From Phytoseiulus persimilis (Eukaryota > Arthropoda > Arachnida > Mesostigmata > Phytoseiidae), in the NCBI GenBank assembly GCA_037576195.1, contig CM075103.1:26558723-26622722 (forward strand): a stretch of DNA of 64,000 nt, in the 5' to 3' direction. Numbering within the stretch: the stretch's first letter is position 1; each line of letters starts with the position of its first letter. The notes under the pieces were generated by a model. It was given only the letters and a program-made list of their open reading frames with translations. It made no database searches and was not told the DNA's origin. The translations under genes and the position numbers were made by a program. Shown piece after piece: positions 1 to 11,808 of the stretch.

Positions 1-1084
1 CGGAAGAGACGAGAGTTTTTGTTTCAGCTCTTTCCGAACAAATCGAGTGCCACGAGATAATTCGCGATACTTCTCCTCCCGAAGCTGGTTTTGTGGGTGA
101 GGGTGTTCGTGACCTTCACTTGCTCACGAAAAGCCCCACCTCGCCTAGAGTTTTGCAGGAGAGACCCAAACTGTGGCGCAAACTCATATACGCACAGATC
201 TCGTCATGACTTGCAGTACGAGGACACCAAAAGCGAGTCATCATCCAAAAGCGTTGGATATTTTTCTCTCACTTCGACCGTTCCCTCGCTCCTTTTCTCT
301 CAGCGCGTTCTTCGCTCCACTCTCACCTCCTCGCTCTCTTTTTCCTCATCGCTCTCTCTCAACAATTCTCTGCCAGGATCTTGAGTCCACCTGAGAGACG
401 TTAACCTTGTTCCTCATAAAAACGTCTTCGTGCGGTTGGCTCGGCTCGCTTGCTCTCGGCTCATAGAAGGGAGCCTATCTGTTCACCATTATCTTATCGA
501 TAATTGTCCCCCGGTCCATGGTCTCCTCTTCCCGCAAGCAGACCCCTTCCTCCCACGGGCAGCCCGCCGACCATCCGTCCGTCCGGAAATAGATTCTGCA
601 GCTAGGACTCATGATTGGAACAGTGGCGATGACATTTTTGGCGGTGGGCAACCAGTGGCCTGTTATTGGATATTCGCTGCATACGATGGACATCCACCGT
701 CTCCAGGAGATTCGTCTCCTGCTCGCTCGACGCAGAGCTCGCCGACCGCCACTGAATAGCGTGTATGGTACCGTGACGCAGGAGACGGCCCAATTCTCCC
801 GTCAGGAGGACAGCCGTAATTGCCCAAAGTCGACCGGGCGTGTTTGTGCGAGTGATCCCTCCGTGACCTAGCCGAATTGTATGATACTAATTGATATTTG
901 AACATAGCAAGGCTAGATACAGCGCCGATCGCTTGCTCAATATTGACGCTCGCCTCGCTAACGCCGTAGTTCACGAGGGAGATATTCGACTCCGAGCTGC
1001 CTCCTGCAGGTGACCTATTGATGACTGCAGACCTTGGGAGAGAGGACCGCTGAAAGGCGATCATCGCGTTCGATGTTTGAACTT
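1..1084. other. No gene supported; overlapping open frames
   Basis: A minus-strand frame is open from about 1230 down to 663 and overlaps the last exon of the neighbouring chain in another register. Its splice limits are poor, so I do not call it separately. A plus-strand stretch at 285-365 is CT-rich. Nothing else is recognised. Confidence 0.4.
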
Positions 1085-2321
1085 TCAGATCCTCTCTGTC
1101 AACGTTGCCCACGTCGAAGGGGACGATTGAGGCGGAACGAGAACCGCGCCTCGGAACTCCAGCAGGCGCGTGCTCAGGACAGACACGTCGGTAAAATTCG
1201 TCAGTGCACCCGACGTCCTCGTGAGGTGGTTGTTGCTGAAGACTGTCGAGGTGTCGGGGCTACATTCAACCAGAGCTGCGGGCATACCCTGCACGCTTTG
1301 AGGGAATCGGACTCAAAATCGACGGGAGTGCTCGATATCGAACGCCGACTTTTGTTTATGGGACGAGTTTTCCAGCTTCCGCACTATTGAGATGGTGCCG
1401 TTTTCCCTCACTGAGATTCGGTCGGGGTCGAGAAATATGCTGACAGGTTCCACCATCAAGAGGGGTTCTGTGCGGAACGTGTTCCCGCTGAGCATCATTG
1501 AGAGCGGAGGTCGAACCGGGGTTTTGTGGAAGTTCGGAATCAGCGTTTTGATTTGCTCAGCGAGCCAACAAGGCTTGAGTCTCTCATTCCTATGCATCCA
1601 CATCGTCCCTCACCCGCCCTTGGCCTGGGCAACCTTCCTGCGGGTCTCCTTCGGAGTTTTCTTTTTGCGTCGGGTTTTTGCATGAACACGCCGACGATGT
1701 TGCGATCAGAACCCAAAGGTGTTACGTTCTCTCTGAGGGGAGAAGGTTCTTTGACGTCAGTACGAAGTGCTGCAAAACGCCAAGCTGCAGACGCCTCATC
1801 CGAATCGGGGATGGATTGCAGAAATCACAAGAGTCAGACGAGTATGGTCGGTGACGGCTCCGAGAAGATTTCGCAACGCATAGAACCGCTGGCGCGGTGG
1901 TCATTTCGATGCAGAGCCGACGCACACGACCGATAATGAAGCCTACTAATTGACACACTGATAAACGTGCCGCACGCCGTTCCCTGTGTACGTTTTCCCT
2001 CCGCTGGCCAACTGCCACCATGGACACGTTACAAGTTACAACGCAGGACACCTGTCGAACATCTTCTACACCATTTGCTACGCTGCTCGTCTTACCTCTG
2101 CCGTCTCTTGGTCTGGCTTTGGTTGCATTGCTGAGGGGTACACGACAGGCGTTGCGGCTCGCTTCACCAGAGGAATCGCTGTCTGCTACAAGCTTCATCA
2201 TGTAATTCAATTGTTGACTCGCCCCTCGCGCCCTCCTCCTCGACTGGAAATCGAGCGCTCCGTTACCTTGCGCGAAGCTCCTGTTGGAGTCGACTCCTGA
2301 GAGTTCCTACGTCGACGACCT
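1085..2321 (-). CDS. Candidate five-exon chain, unknown product (5' end incomplete)
   Basis: Minus-strand exons at 2267-2321, 2096-2185, 1634-1794, 1412-1589 and 1085-1288 can be joined in consistent phase through GT-AG introns of 81, 301, 44 and 123 bases, giving about 228 codons to a TGA. No initiator ATG fits upstream: joining to the exon ending at a GTAAGC donor near 2351 creates a stop, so the 5' end is unresolved. The 2096-2185 exon contains ATPVVYPSAM, which looks like a buried beta-strand, but no family is recognised. Overlapping open frames occur at 1412-1589 and below 1230, so the last two exons could be read differently. Treat this as one plausible path. Confidence 0.25.
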
Positions 2322-2457
2322 CTGAAGAAAGTACGAGAGAGGTTTGCTTACCAACGGACGTGAGAAGATCTTACAGAATCGAGCTTCATCTACGGCCACG
2401 TTCCGCGGTCATGAATGGAAAAATAGGCGAATCTCACCCGACAACGTACGTGCCTTG

Positions 2458-2465
2458 TATTTATA
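2458..2465 (-). promoter_or_regulatory. TATA-like box upstream of the 1.1-2.3 kb chain
   Basis: TATAAATA on the minus strand lies about 105 bases upstream of a consensus-like donor (TTG/GTAAGC near 2351). A promoter followed by a short 5' leader exon would fit. No convincing TCAGT initiator was found at the expected spacing, so a chance match is quite possible. Confidence 0.2.
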
Positions 2466-3173
2466 GCCGAGTTAGCGGCGAAAGAATCAGCTGCGGTCAG
2501 ACTGCGTTAGCGTAAACGAGCCGGGGCTCCACGTTGCGTCGTCTTCGTTTACCTGCCTGTTCAGGACAACGGCGACCGTTGCGAGTCCTGTTCGAGTGGG
2601 TGCCTTCCTGCCACGATGGCCGAATGGAGAGATGTATGGTCGAAGCGAGTGTGGCTCACGTACACGGGCGTATGTGGATGTGGCGCGGCTTTCCCAGCGG
2701 GGATTGTTTTTTGTAAAAATGAGATCTGTTCCGAAACAGCCGCGAGTAGACGCAGCAACGACGATCCGGCGTGTTTCGGTTTCCGCTCTGCGTGGCCGTG
2801 AGGAATCTTCTGCTCCACAGGTCGAGGTGTGACTATGGTCTCTTGCGCCGAGGGTTGATCTCAGGAAGGCCTCGGTTCTATTGACAACGTGTTCGAGCTC
2901 GTTTTGGTGTCTTCTCTGAAGCCACTTGCGAGGCCATACATTGTCCAACGTGTAGCTGAGAGTCAGTGGATCGGATGGTCGGCCCAATGGTCCGTCGGTC
3001 GGTGGCTTGCGCGGACTGGTTGGCGGACCCGCGCGAGCAGGCAGGCCGGCAAGCGGTAATGTATCCCGAGTTCTACCATCCATTAGCCGTGCGGCGAGGC
3101 AAGTTGAATTTTCCCAAACCACCATGGATGCATGGAGCTCGCTCACAAGCCCTTCCAGCTACAGCATCCCGGA

Positions 3174-3613
3174 CTACGAAGGATGCCGAACATGGGTTAT
3201 GACCAATACAGATGGCGGAATCGCGGGAACCGACCGACCGCGGCTCAGTGAGGTGTGCCGGATCTGGCGCAATCCCTCTCGTAAAGGTCTGAAGTGGCTT
3301 TCACGATCCGGTAACTCCAGGCGTGCGGTATCCCGCCGAGAATCACTAAATACGTCGGATCTGTGAATACAACAGTGAAGTCCTTGAGGAACTACCGGAT
3401 TCCCAACCTGAACGAAACTCGTCTCCTCAAACCATAGATTTCGCGCCTGGAAGGATAGGAGGACTCGGTGTACCTGAGCGAGCTGGGAAGCGTTCTCCTT
3501 CCGTCCGGGAGCTTATCCGCCGCCCGAAATGGGACGTGTTCCCCCGTGCTGGGGAGAGATAGCGGCGGGATGCGGAAGGAATACATCGACACATTCTGGT
3601 CGGTGCAGTAATC
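3174..3613 (-). CDS. Candidate two-exon coding segment, Arg/Ser-rich, unknown
   Basis: An open frame at 3408-3613 ends at a donor (TTCAG/GTTGGG). A 47-base intron follows, with a strong pyrimidine-rich acceptor (GTATTCACAG), and the frame resumes in matching phase at 3174-3360, ending in TAG. If translation starts at the in-frame ATG at 3586, the product is 121 residues. It could instead begin in an upstream exon, since the frame is open back to about 3623 and acceptors are available there. The product is rich in Arg, Ser and Pro, with no signal peptide, membrane segment or known domain. It lies between the six-exon gene and the next chain on the same strand. The short intron with matching phase is the main support. 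Confidence 0.3.
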
Positions 3614-4170
3614 CTCAGACCGACTCAGGCCAGAAACAGATCATCGCAGCGGATTCCTCGCGAACAAGCGGAGAAAGCAAAGCGAAGTAGGCGAACGCGT
3701 CGCGCTGCAATAAAGTCGTGATGATACAATGTTAGCCACACCTAATCTCGGCCACTGAGGGCCGCTAAGCTCACTCGTAAGCTTCGTGAAGGGAAGCTTC
3801 CTCCTGAGCCCTCCTGGCCGAGTGAGATACGCCGTATGGTAATGTATGACAGACCACCACCGCCTTCGCCGCCAACAACGCCGCTGTGTCGCCCCTCGAG
3901 CATCTCACCGCAGTGCAGTGAAGCTCGCCGCACTGAGCCGTTCCTCAACACGGCATGCCGTTGCAATCTTCAATTTACCGCAGCTGATGAAAGTTCTCCA
4001 TCGAGAGCTGACCGCAGTCCCGGGCGAGACCGCGGCCTACGAGTAATCGCGATCCGTCGCGAAAATGAGAGAGCAGTCAACAGCTGAATTAGAAGCCAAC
4101 AGTGAGCGCGAAATAATGGACCATGTGTCGTACACCTCTCCGACCGGCTCACATCGCCCGTGCTGCTTTT

Positions 4171-4187
4171 TGTACACTTTGTGTACA
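4171..4187. repeat. Perfect inverted repeat, stem 7, loop 3
   Basis: TGTACAC and GTGTACA flank a TTT loop. The stem is perfect but short and AT-rich in the middle. It could be chance, a protein-binding site or a small hairpin. Confidence 0.6.
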
Positions 4188-4315
4188 CTTGGCATTCCCC
4201 TCTCTCGCGCTGTTTCCGCCGCTTGCTCCCTCGGCCCCGATCTGTTTCCCCGCATTCAGATCATTCTTTAATCCCCTCGTCAAAACCACTTCTTGCCTCC
4301 GGGTGTCATGCCCCT

Positions 4316-4327
4316 CCCCCCCCCCCC
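4316..4327. repeat. C12 homopolymer
   Basis: Twelve consecutive C, preceded by CCCCT, inside a longer pyrimidine-rich stretch. It is a likely sequencing or assembly length-error site and a possible i-motif/G4 on the other strand. Confidence 0.9.
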
Positions 4328-4638
4328 AACGGCGTCGGATCCCACCGCGGTCTCCCCACCCCTCCCCCACGATGATCTCGCGGGTCCCGGGGGACCGGCC
4401 GGATAATGTATCGTTCAGCCGGTGTTCGCGATTCCCGGCGAAGCAGGCGCCGTGATTGGACGTTAGTTGAAAGGCCGATTCGTGTGTGATTTCTCGGAGC
4501 CACACCTCCCATGCTCAATGCCTCGTTGTTTCCCACGGTGGTGAGTGTTCGCTTGTGTCCCCGCGGATCTGAAGTTCACGGAAAGTGTCGACAGGAGTGA
4601 CGAATGGATTTCATGAGTGTTCCGTTCGTGGACCTGCT

Positions 4639-4644
4639 TTTATT
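4639..4644 (-). terminator. Poly(A) signal AATAAA
   Basis: A canonical AATAAA on the minus strand begins 27 bases after the TAA of the six-exon gene. Cleavage would be expected 10-30 bases further on, near 4610-4630. This is the only candidate gene here with such a signal close behind its stop. Confidence 0.5.
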
Positions 4645-4671
4645 CCAAGAAAGTGCCGCAATCTTCGACGA

Positions 4672-6547
4672 TTACGCAGTGAGCTGCTGCAGAGCTTCCA
4701 GCGCCGCTCCGTGTTTCCAGCTGATGCTTGCGTTCTTGACTTTGTCGACGAACTGTAATTTCGAGGCTGATGAAAACTGGAAGCGACGATCGGAATCTGC
4801 GTCCCTCCAATCCTTCTCCGAGACACCCACTTACCAAGATCCTGATCTTTTCATTCAGTCTCATGAAATGCTCAAGAATTCGGCACACCATGCATAGCTC
4901 GGCGCAGTCGAACTCATGACCTTTCTCAGGTGCTGTGACGCAAACTGCAATTCCCAGTGATCCAAACAACGTCATTGTCGAATTCTGAATGAGTCTCGCC
5001 CAAGATGGAGGAGTCGAGCTCACCTCTGACACCGAGCTCGAGGATCCCGAGCATGCTTTCTACTTTGTCCATGCCACTCCTCTCCGCTATGTGATAAAAA
5101 TCGTTCACGAGGAACACTTCCTTGACAAAAGGTGCCACAAAGATATTCTGCAGGTGGGCCCCCAAGACCAAACTCCCTAAGCAGGCTCCGAAACTTGGGT
5201 TGCGACTTTTATTGGGTCGAACCTCCGGAAAACGGTGACCAGCATGCGCTTCGCTGTGGAAACAAGAGTCGACGGATCCATCCAGAGAAAACAAAAGCTT
5301 CAACGGATGGAAATAGATCTTGCTTGGATATAAGCCATCCGGAGTGTGGAATGCCGCACGGACGGAGTACTTGTCAGCGTCGAAGAGGGCTATCGAGCGA
5401 GTCTCTTTCAGCAAATAGCTCAGAAAATTCCAGGCATAGCCAGCTGGAACTCGAACACAAATCGAGTTAGTCAGGTTCAAAACAGCGAATTGCGAAACTG
5501 CCCTGAATGTCATCTCGGCCGTCCTGCGGGAGCGCGTCTGTGACCGAATTCGCCGCCTGCCAAACACGTTACTTACTGATCGATACTTCAGAGAGGGACT
5601 GAGGACTGACCGAGGCAGACGGTAGACGATAGAACTGTCTCAATCTCATGGAAAGCGCTTAAGACCCCAATTTCGGAGTGGGAGCGAATGCTCAACTCCG
5701 GGAAACTTTCGGAGGGACGAGTAATCGCATATCTCCGGGTTCAACAACAGCTCGATTACCTGCTATCGCACCGGATACCGGAAGATCGACATCCTCTTTT
5801 CGAGAGAAACTTGTTTTCTCCATTTCCGCGTTGCACTGCTTCCGAAACCATGAACTCACTCTTTCCATACTGTACAATCTTATCGGTGTTATCCGGTGGA
5901 GCTTCGAAGGAATCCGTGCGGAGACTTTCTCCAGGACACTCCTGCGTGGATGAATAGGTTCCAAGTCCGCCAATGAGTCAGCAGTTCCACAGGTGCGGCG
6001 CCGCCTAGCGTCTGATATCTGCTACCAACCTGAATTCATCCAGGTCGTACACTTGCGATATTTGATACTCGACCACATTGATGAAAACGAGCCCTCCAGA
6101 CTCTTTCTTGAAAGTGAAAACGTTCAGGGTCGGTAGTTCGTTCTCGACTGTCCATAACAGCGCGTAGCGTCTGCGGTGGGAGATTTCGAGATGAAGAGCG
6201 GAATTATTCCGAAGAGACTTCATAATTCGTATTGTCGAGTTGGTTGCGAGTGTCGCTGAGAGGTGTCTTGCCGATTTGGCTTACTCGGAGCTCCATTCAA
6301 TGAAATATAAAGCGACACCGATTAATGTTATCGTCGCGAGGGTCGTCACGAGCGTGATGGCAAGACACTTCGTCCTCTTTTGACTGCTTTCCAGCACCGG
6401 CACGCTCTCAGCGGAAACATCTTCCAGGATTGAGGGTCCGAGAGTTTCATCATATTCTGATGTACTGTCGGGACCTAGTTCCTCAGCCGAACCCGGCTTC
6501 GAGCTGGCTGATTCAAGCCCGTCGGTAGGTAGCTCATCCGCATCCAT
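4672..6547 (-). CDS. Six-exon gene, putative type II membrane protein of about 451 aa
   Basis: Exons run 6285-6547, 6026-6170, 5760-5941, 5024-5598, 4835-4944 and 4672-4752. All introns are GT-AG (114, 84, 161, 79 and 82 bases), and the phases fit at every junction, giving 452 codons including TAA. The ATG has A at -3 and G at +4. Residues 1-55 are acidic and Ser/Pro-rich; a basic QKRTK motif at 56-60 precedes a hydrophobic segment at about 61-83. By the positive-inside rule this predicts a cytoplasmic N-terminus and an outer C-terminal domain. The outer part has scattered cysteines, two possible N-glycosylation sites (NLT in exon 4, NAS in exon 6) and a strand-like HPLKLLFSLDG in exon 4. I do not recognise the family. 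The 263-base first exon carries tail plus membrane anchor. The exon 2 donor (TTG/GTAGCA) is the least certain junction. An AATAAA follows the stop closely, which supports the 3' end. Confidence 0.6.
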
Positions 6548-9500
6548 GCTCAGGAAATTTACGAATTCATCAGGTCACTCCGCATCATTTACACTTCCGT
6601 ACAACTCCCATTGTCCAAAAGTGTCTGTCATGGTAGAATCGTTGTTGAATAGAAAACACGATGGGAACCATCTATGGACAGGGCCCAACAAGTTCGAAGT
6701 CTGAGCGCGCCATGATGGCGAGCGTGTACGTTCGACGCGTGTAGAGATCGGTGTGGATATACGCAAGCGTGACACAAGGTTCGAATCCCAAAACCCCAAA
6801 CCCGCGGGAGGTCGAGGCCCAGCAGCATTTCATGCCCGGTTCGGGTCCTCTGATTGATGGGAACTCCAGATGTTTCTCTGCCGTTCGAGCTAGTATTGGA
6901 GAAAATGCTCGAGCAAAACGCGAATCTACCAGATTTGGTATCTCGGCATGACTCTTCGCGGTTCATCGTCACACGAACACGTGCCGCTGAAGAACGAGCC
7001 GGGACCGGCCGCAGGGACCGCGGCAGCCACTCGGCCGCTCCGTTGGTCCAGGTTTCGCGTTCTGGGGAAGGTTTCCAACGGAGACACCCATCTCCCCCTC
7101 AATTCTCCAGTCCTCAAAGCTGGCCACTCATGCTTCGCTTCGAGCAGGTCCGTCGGCTGGCTTTCCAATCTCTGTCTCGTCAGTCCCCGCTCGTTCCCGA
7201 GACGGCTGTCCTGAGTTTCTGCTCGTCTGCCTGCGAGAACTCGCGGGCCGCATGTATATTTATGACAAGTTGTTCCCTCGACGAGAGAAGAATACTTGCT
7301 CCCCGTTGGCGACACGCGTGCGGCCGGCTCGACGAAATGGAATCGGCACTGGGACCGCACGCGTTCGAGAACGAGCAAGAGACGAACGGTCCGGATTTCT
7401 TTCAAACAACACTTACAGAGACAAGATATCTATACACGACAAACGTTCTCCCTTCTCTTCCCAATTTCCATATATCAGCGAAGCTCCCGTCCTTGTATCC
7501 CCAACGCCCCGCCTTTGGTGAAGCTCCTCTCTATGCGTCTTGACTCTTATTTCTGGTGCGCCTCTCGGCTCCCGTTCGCTTCTCAGCTGGCATGTCCTCT
7601 CCATATGCAGATCAAAAGCCAATATCCGCTCTCAATATGGAAACATTCGAGTATGAAGCAAGCTGACCCGAGGTTTTCTCAGAGACAAGAGAATCGAGGA
7701 GGTAATGCGACGTTCCGTAACGACGTTTGGGCAGTATGTCCTCGACAGCTTCGGCTCCGTTTCTCACATTCTCTGGCTTGACCCTCCGACGGTCTGGGAT
7801 CTCCGTTCCGGGGCGCTCTATCAATCTCTACGAAAACTCCCTCCGGCTGAACGGCTCTCACCTCTGGCCGGGAACTCCTCTCGCCGAAAAGGAACGGGAG
7901 TGAAACGAGATTCGGAGGAAACCTCCCCTCAGCCCTGTTGTAGAAAATCTAGAAAAATCTGAATTTCCGCCTGGTCTCGCATGAGCTTGCCCCAGAGTTG
8001 GCTCGGCGGGAATCGATTGTCAAGCGGAGCATTTCCGGTCGCACCGCGTTCTTGGCTCGTCCCTCCTTTCCCGATCCTCATCTGTTCTTCTCTGACGGAG
8101 AGAGTTGTGCTTCCGTCGATTACGCAAACCTGTAACAGTCCAACTCTCTATCTTGGACATGGCGTTGATCATCATATGGTCCCATCCATCGACTTCGTCC
8201 CCGATCCGCTCGATTGATGCATCGATGTTCGCCTGGATGTCTGACCATTTGGCTTTCATTTGGGTTTATCTTCTCCATGGGAACGGACTGACTCGCTGTC
8301 TTCTGCCGAGAGCCCCGTGGGACGCTGAGCTGTCCGAAGCCTTTCCTGAACTTCAGGTCCGCTTTTTCCGAGGTACCTCCCCTCTCTGAACCTCTTCCTC
8401 CCGAACAGCCATCGCGGTCGTTTTCCTCGGTTTAACGGAAACCACGCTGCGGCGCGGTAAGCTGTTCAAGTTGAAGAATGTTGACGACGTAAAGTTGCAT
8501 GAGGAGCGGAAGAAAACCGTGAATTATGAACAAGATGCTGCATGCTTCTAAGCTCTGAACGACAAGCTTTTTCTTCTGAGCAGTTGCTCGCTCGCGCGTC
8601 CCGGATTGTATTTCTCGCTCAGTGTTTCCGCTCTCTGCTCGCTAGGCGCAGACCTCCATTGGTCTCGGAGCGCATTTGCGCAAATCCTTCGCGCGACTCG
8701 CTTGGAAGTTCGTGTTTGAGAGCTGAACGCAGCATGCGAGCATCGCAGTCGGCCCGAGAAACAGGAAATCGGGGAAGCAGAGACCCGAATCACAGCGCGA
8801 ATGACGAGGTGTATAGATTGGGGGACCGCGGGAGACGGGCGACGCAAGGAATACGGATGGGGAAGGAGGTTGGAGGGAGCAGGAAGAGGTGAGACGAAGA
8901 GTTCGGCTAGAGAACTCCACTAGGGGGGACCTACGTACAAGGGGAAACCGGGCGGGGGGACGGGGAGGCCCTTACATGGAAATCAACTCGACGCTTGCTG
9001 ATGGCTTCATGTTTTGCGTGAGGCACACAGCGGCCTTTTGACAGGAGTTGAAGACCAACAGCCGGCGGCCAGTTGGACAGCTCAGGAGAACGCTGCCAGG
9101 AGCGAACAAGCCGGCAGGCGAACGGGCTAGTGGCCGGCCAACAAAGGGCGAGCGGGCGGGTAGGCACGCAGGCGAACTCCATTAGGTGCTTTCTGTTCAG
9201 CTTTTTCTCTCGCGCACTTTCATTCAGCCAGCCGCCGTACCGCTCGTTCACTCACTCAGACACACACTCTGTAATAAAGTCAGCGCCGTTTAAAAGCATC
9301 CTTATTCTCGGTGGCCACTCACAGCATGCAGTCAGTAAGTCAGTCCGTCCGTCCATCCGCCAGGCCGCGTGTCCGTCCGCCCGCCCGCCCGCCACGCCGC
9401 GTGTCCGTTCGTCTCCAAGCCCAGTACTTCTATGACTGTGCCGTTAGCTACGGTGGCGGCCGCGGCCATAAAGTGAATATACTAGCTCTATCTCACGGCC

Positions 9501-10230
9501 TGACCGGTCAGCCCCGAGTGAGTTCTCGTAGGAGTCGTTCTGCTGAAGGAATCCCTGTACCACTCGCACAACGGCAGTTCTGACCCCCTCGCTTAGGAAA
9601 TTCTGTCACTCAAACGGGCTCCCGCGCCGGTCATTCATTTCATCAGAACACAGCATCCACTGTGTCGACGACCGCCGTTCCCCTCTTTGTTGATCCGGAG
9701 CCGGCGAGGTAGGAACAAAAGCTGGTGGTTGCGGTAATGGACTACGAGAGTGGTCTCCGCCGTGCACTCCCTCTAATAAATGAATAAACAAGAGAACAAT
9801 TAAACGGAGGAATTGGCAAATGAACAGCTGGATGAACGTGAACGGAGATCGCCCGCCGACAAATCGAGTAACGAGTTTTGGATGATCAGGCGAACAACGA
9901 CTGAACCGTCTGACAAGTAACCCAGGTGAAGCACCGAGCTTGGACAAACTTTATCATTGGTTGTTCGTGGGAGGAAAAATTTTCCACAACGGCTCCTCCT
10001 GTGAATCCTTGATGGATACGATCTGTACGATTCTCGATCATGCTCAGCCACACCACGGAATATGATACTCTCAGGGAATCGCCCCTAGATCCCCACGTTC
10101 CCCCGTTCTCCCGTTTTCGTTCCGGATTCCTCCGCAGTCGACGTACACTAGCGGATTCCGGGGAGCCGACTGAACAAGATTATCTGAATGTTTCTCCCGA
10201 GCCGTACACATCTAGAGAGTGAAATGTAAC
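6548..10230. other. Gene-poor interval between minus-strand candidates
   Basis: Open frames up to 229 codons occur on both strands (for example 6854-7543 plus and 6926-7405 minus), but they overlap each other, are Ser/Arg-rich and lack paired splice signals. The interval should include the promoter of the six-exon gene just above 6547; I saw no clear TATA there. The 9.1-9.4 kb part is dominated by G/C-rich tetranucleotide sequence. Confidence 0.35.
9341..9412. repeat. (CCGT/CCGC)n cryptic tetranucleotide tract
   Basis: Imperfect repeats of CCGT, CCAT and CCGC run through this segment, with two copies of a CGCGTGTCCGT unit. A related G-strand mixture (CGGCAGGCGAACGGGC type) lies at about 9105-9175. 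Confidence 0.75.
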
Positions 10231-10848
10231 TCAAAACAAGGAATTTCGATCTGGAATTTCCCTTTCGGAACGCGTCCGGGAATGATTTCGACCAAACACA
10301 TGAATCGAAGCAGAAGAAACACGCATCGATGCAAACAGATATTCAATCATTCGATCGCATTGAAAACTGTAAAAAGCTGTCTGATCGTCTTTTCTCCAAG
10401 CGTCTTCTTCAGCACTCACTCAAACTGGGAAATCTCTCCGAACGGCAAGATCTGTCGGACGAATTGGTGGTCTAACGAATTTTCCGCGAAAAAAATCCAT
10501 ACCGAGAGAAAGTCGTCTCAATGTGGTTCGTTGATCTCCTAAAGCGACTTACTCGATTTCGTCGATTCTGACACAAAATTCTGAAGCCCGATTCGATTCT
10601 TCGATGGGAGACTGAGTGAGATGTTCAAGTAGTGAAGATGCGGAGGCAAAAAATTTCGCCGAGCAGCGATCCATACGCTGTGTTTGTTCAGGGAGACTGG
10701 AGAGATGTCCATGATACTCCGACGTCACCTCGGACCCGACGATAGCTGCAAATTCGGACTTTGATAAGAAATTTTCATCAGACGTTTCCACTTTCAAAGC
10801 GTTGAGGGAGAGACTCCTCCAGTAGCATTTCACTTGAAACCGAGGAGT
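10231..10848 (-). CDS. Candidate terminal two-exon coding segment, unknown protein
   Basis: Minus-strand frame 10553-10848 ends at a strong donor (ATCGA/GTAAGTCG). After a 138-base intron, the frame resumes in matching phase at 10414 and ends in TGA at 10231, giving about 159 residues of C-terminal sequence. Codons show the purine-first bias expected of coding DNA, especially in the last exon. The product has several Cys and charged residues and no membrane segment. The last-exon acceptor lacks a good pyrimidine tract, which is the weak point. The 5' end is not found; a possible signal-peptide exon lies at 11376-11412. Family unknown. Confidence 0.4.
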
Positions 10849-11375
10849 CTGAAGCTCTTTCCAGTTTCGTCGAATCGGAACACGAGTGGACAAGAGCCTC
10901 CGGTCAGTAAGTAAGCGACCCGAGGCGCGGACTTGCGCGCGAGCGGTCAGTTGGCCGTCCGCCTGCTTACGCGGTTCGACGGATGGTTGGTAGGTCGGCT
11001 TGCGGAACAGCAAGTGGGTAAATGGTTCAAAAAGTCAATTTGGGCCTCCGGCTTGTCGAGTCTCTGCGGACGGGAGATGGACGATCGTCCGCGGCTGTCG
11101 CTCCGTTTCGACCATCGCGGGGGGACATTTCCACCATTTATCAATATCCAGTATAATGGTCACAACTCACGCCGTCTTTCGAAAAACCTTGGTTTCCCGT
11201 CCCGCAACGCTAACCAGCCCCGAAACCCCTTACGAAGTCTTTGTTTCGCCCCTTTTTGAGGCACTTTTTCGACTTCCAATGGGTCATATCGGCTCCCTCA
11301 ATGCGTGCGAGCGAGCGAGTCTAACAATGAACCATCCATTACAACCAACGCAGCGAGTCCTTAATCGATGCCTAC

Positions 11376-11412
11376 CCAGGAGGAAAAGAGCCAGCCAAAC
11401 AATCTGAGACAT
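11376..11412 (-). CDS. Possible short first exon encoding a signal peptide
   Basis: An ATG is followed by a short hydrophobic stretch (MSQIVWLALFLL) and a GTAGGC donor. This would suit the first exon of a secreted protein whose later exons lie at 10.2-10.8 kb, but the phases do not join directly, so another exon would be needed. Speculative. Confidence 0.15.
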
Positions 11413-11808
11413 GTATTCCTCGCAATCCTCTTTCTCCACCTCATCGTCACTTCGCGTGTTCCGAGACGGAATCCTCTCGGAAACGGAACCGAGCAGGGAT
11501 TGTCGTCCCCGGAGCTTGAGCAAAGGCAGCGACGAGCCGCATTTTCTCTCCACGGAGAAAACAACGGTGTTCTCCCCGAAGCATGTACATGACTCTCCAA
11601 AGAACGTAAATATATGTTGCGTGTACAAACCAGATAATACACCATCCGCTCGGTTCCAAGACAAATACGGGAAGTAACGGGTACGCAATATACCAATAGG
11701 AGCTGCGGAAGATAGATAGTACTGCTAGCAAGACTCCCCGGAAGACTGAACTTGATTCTATGTGCTTTACGATTCGTGTCGCCGAGGTCTGATGCCGTGT
11801 ACGATAAG

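Larger units (their letters stand above)
3624..4638. other. Intergenic stretch with C-run and hairpin
   Basis: No supported exon was found. The interval holds a 17-base perfect hairpin at 4171-4187, a pyrimidine-rich segment at about 4290-4375 with a C12 run, and a GC-rich block at 4380-4450. It probably contains the 3' flank of the six-exon gene. Confidence 0.4.

Noticed and set aside
1799-1888. Extension of the 1.6-1.8 kb exon upstream into RFYALRNLLG
   Set aside because: Checking base by base showed a TGA in that register at 1796-1798, so the two open frames are not continuous.
6730-6800. GGTTCGAATCCC, resembling a tRNA T-loop
   Set aside because: The bases around it do not form a T-arm stem and no A box or acceptor stem could be found upstream.
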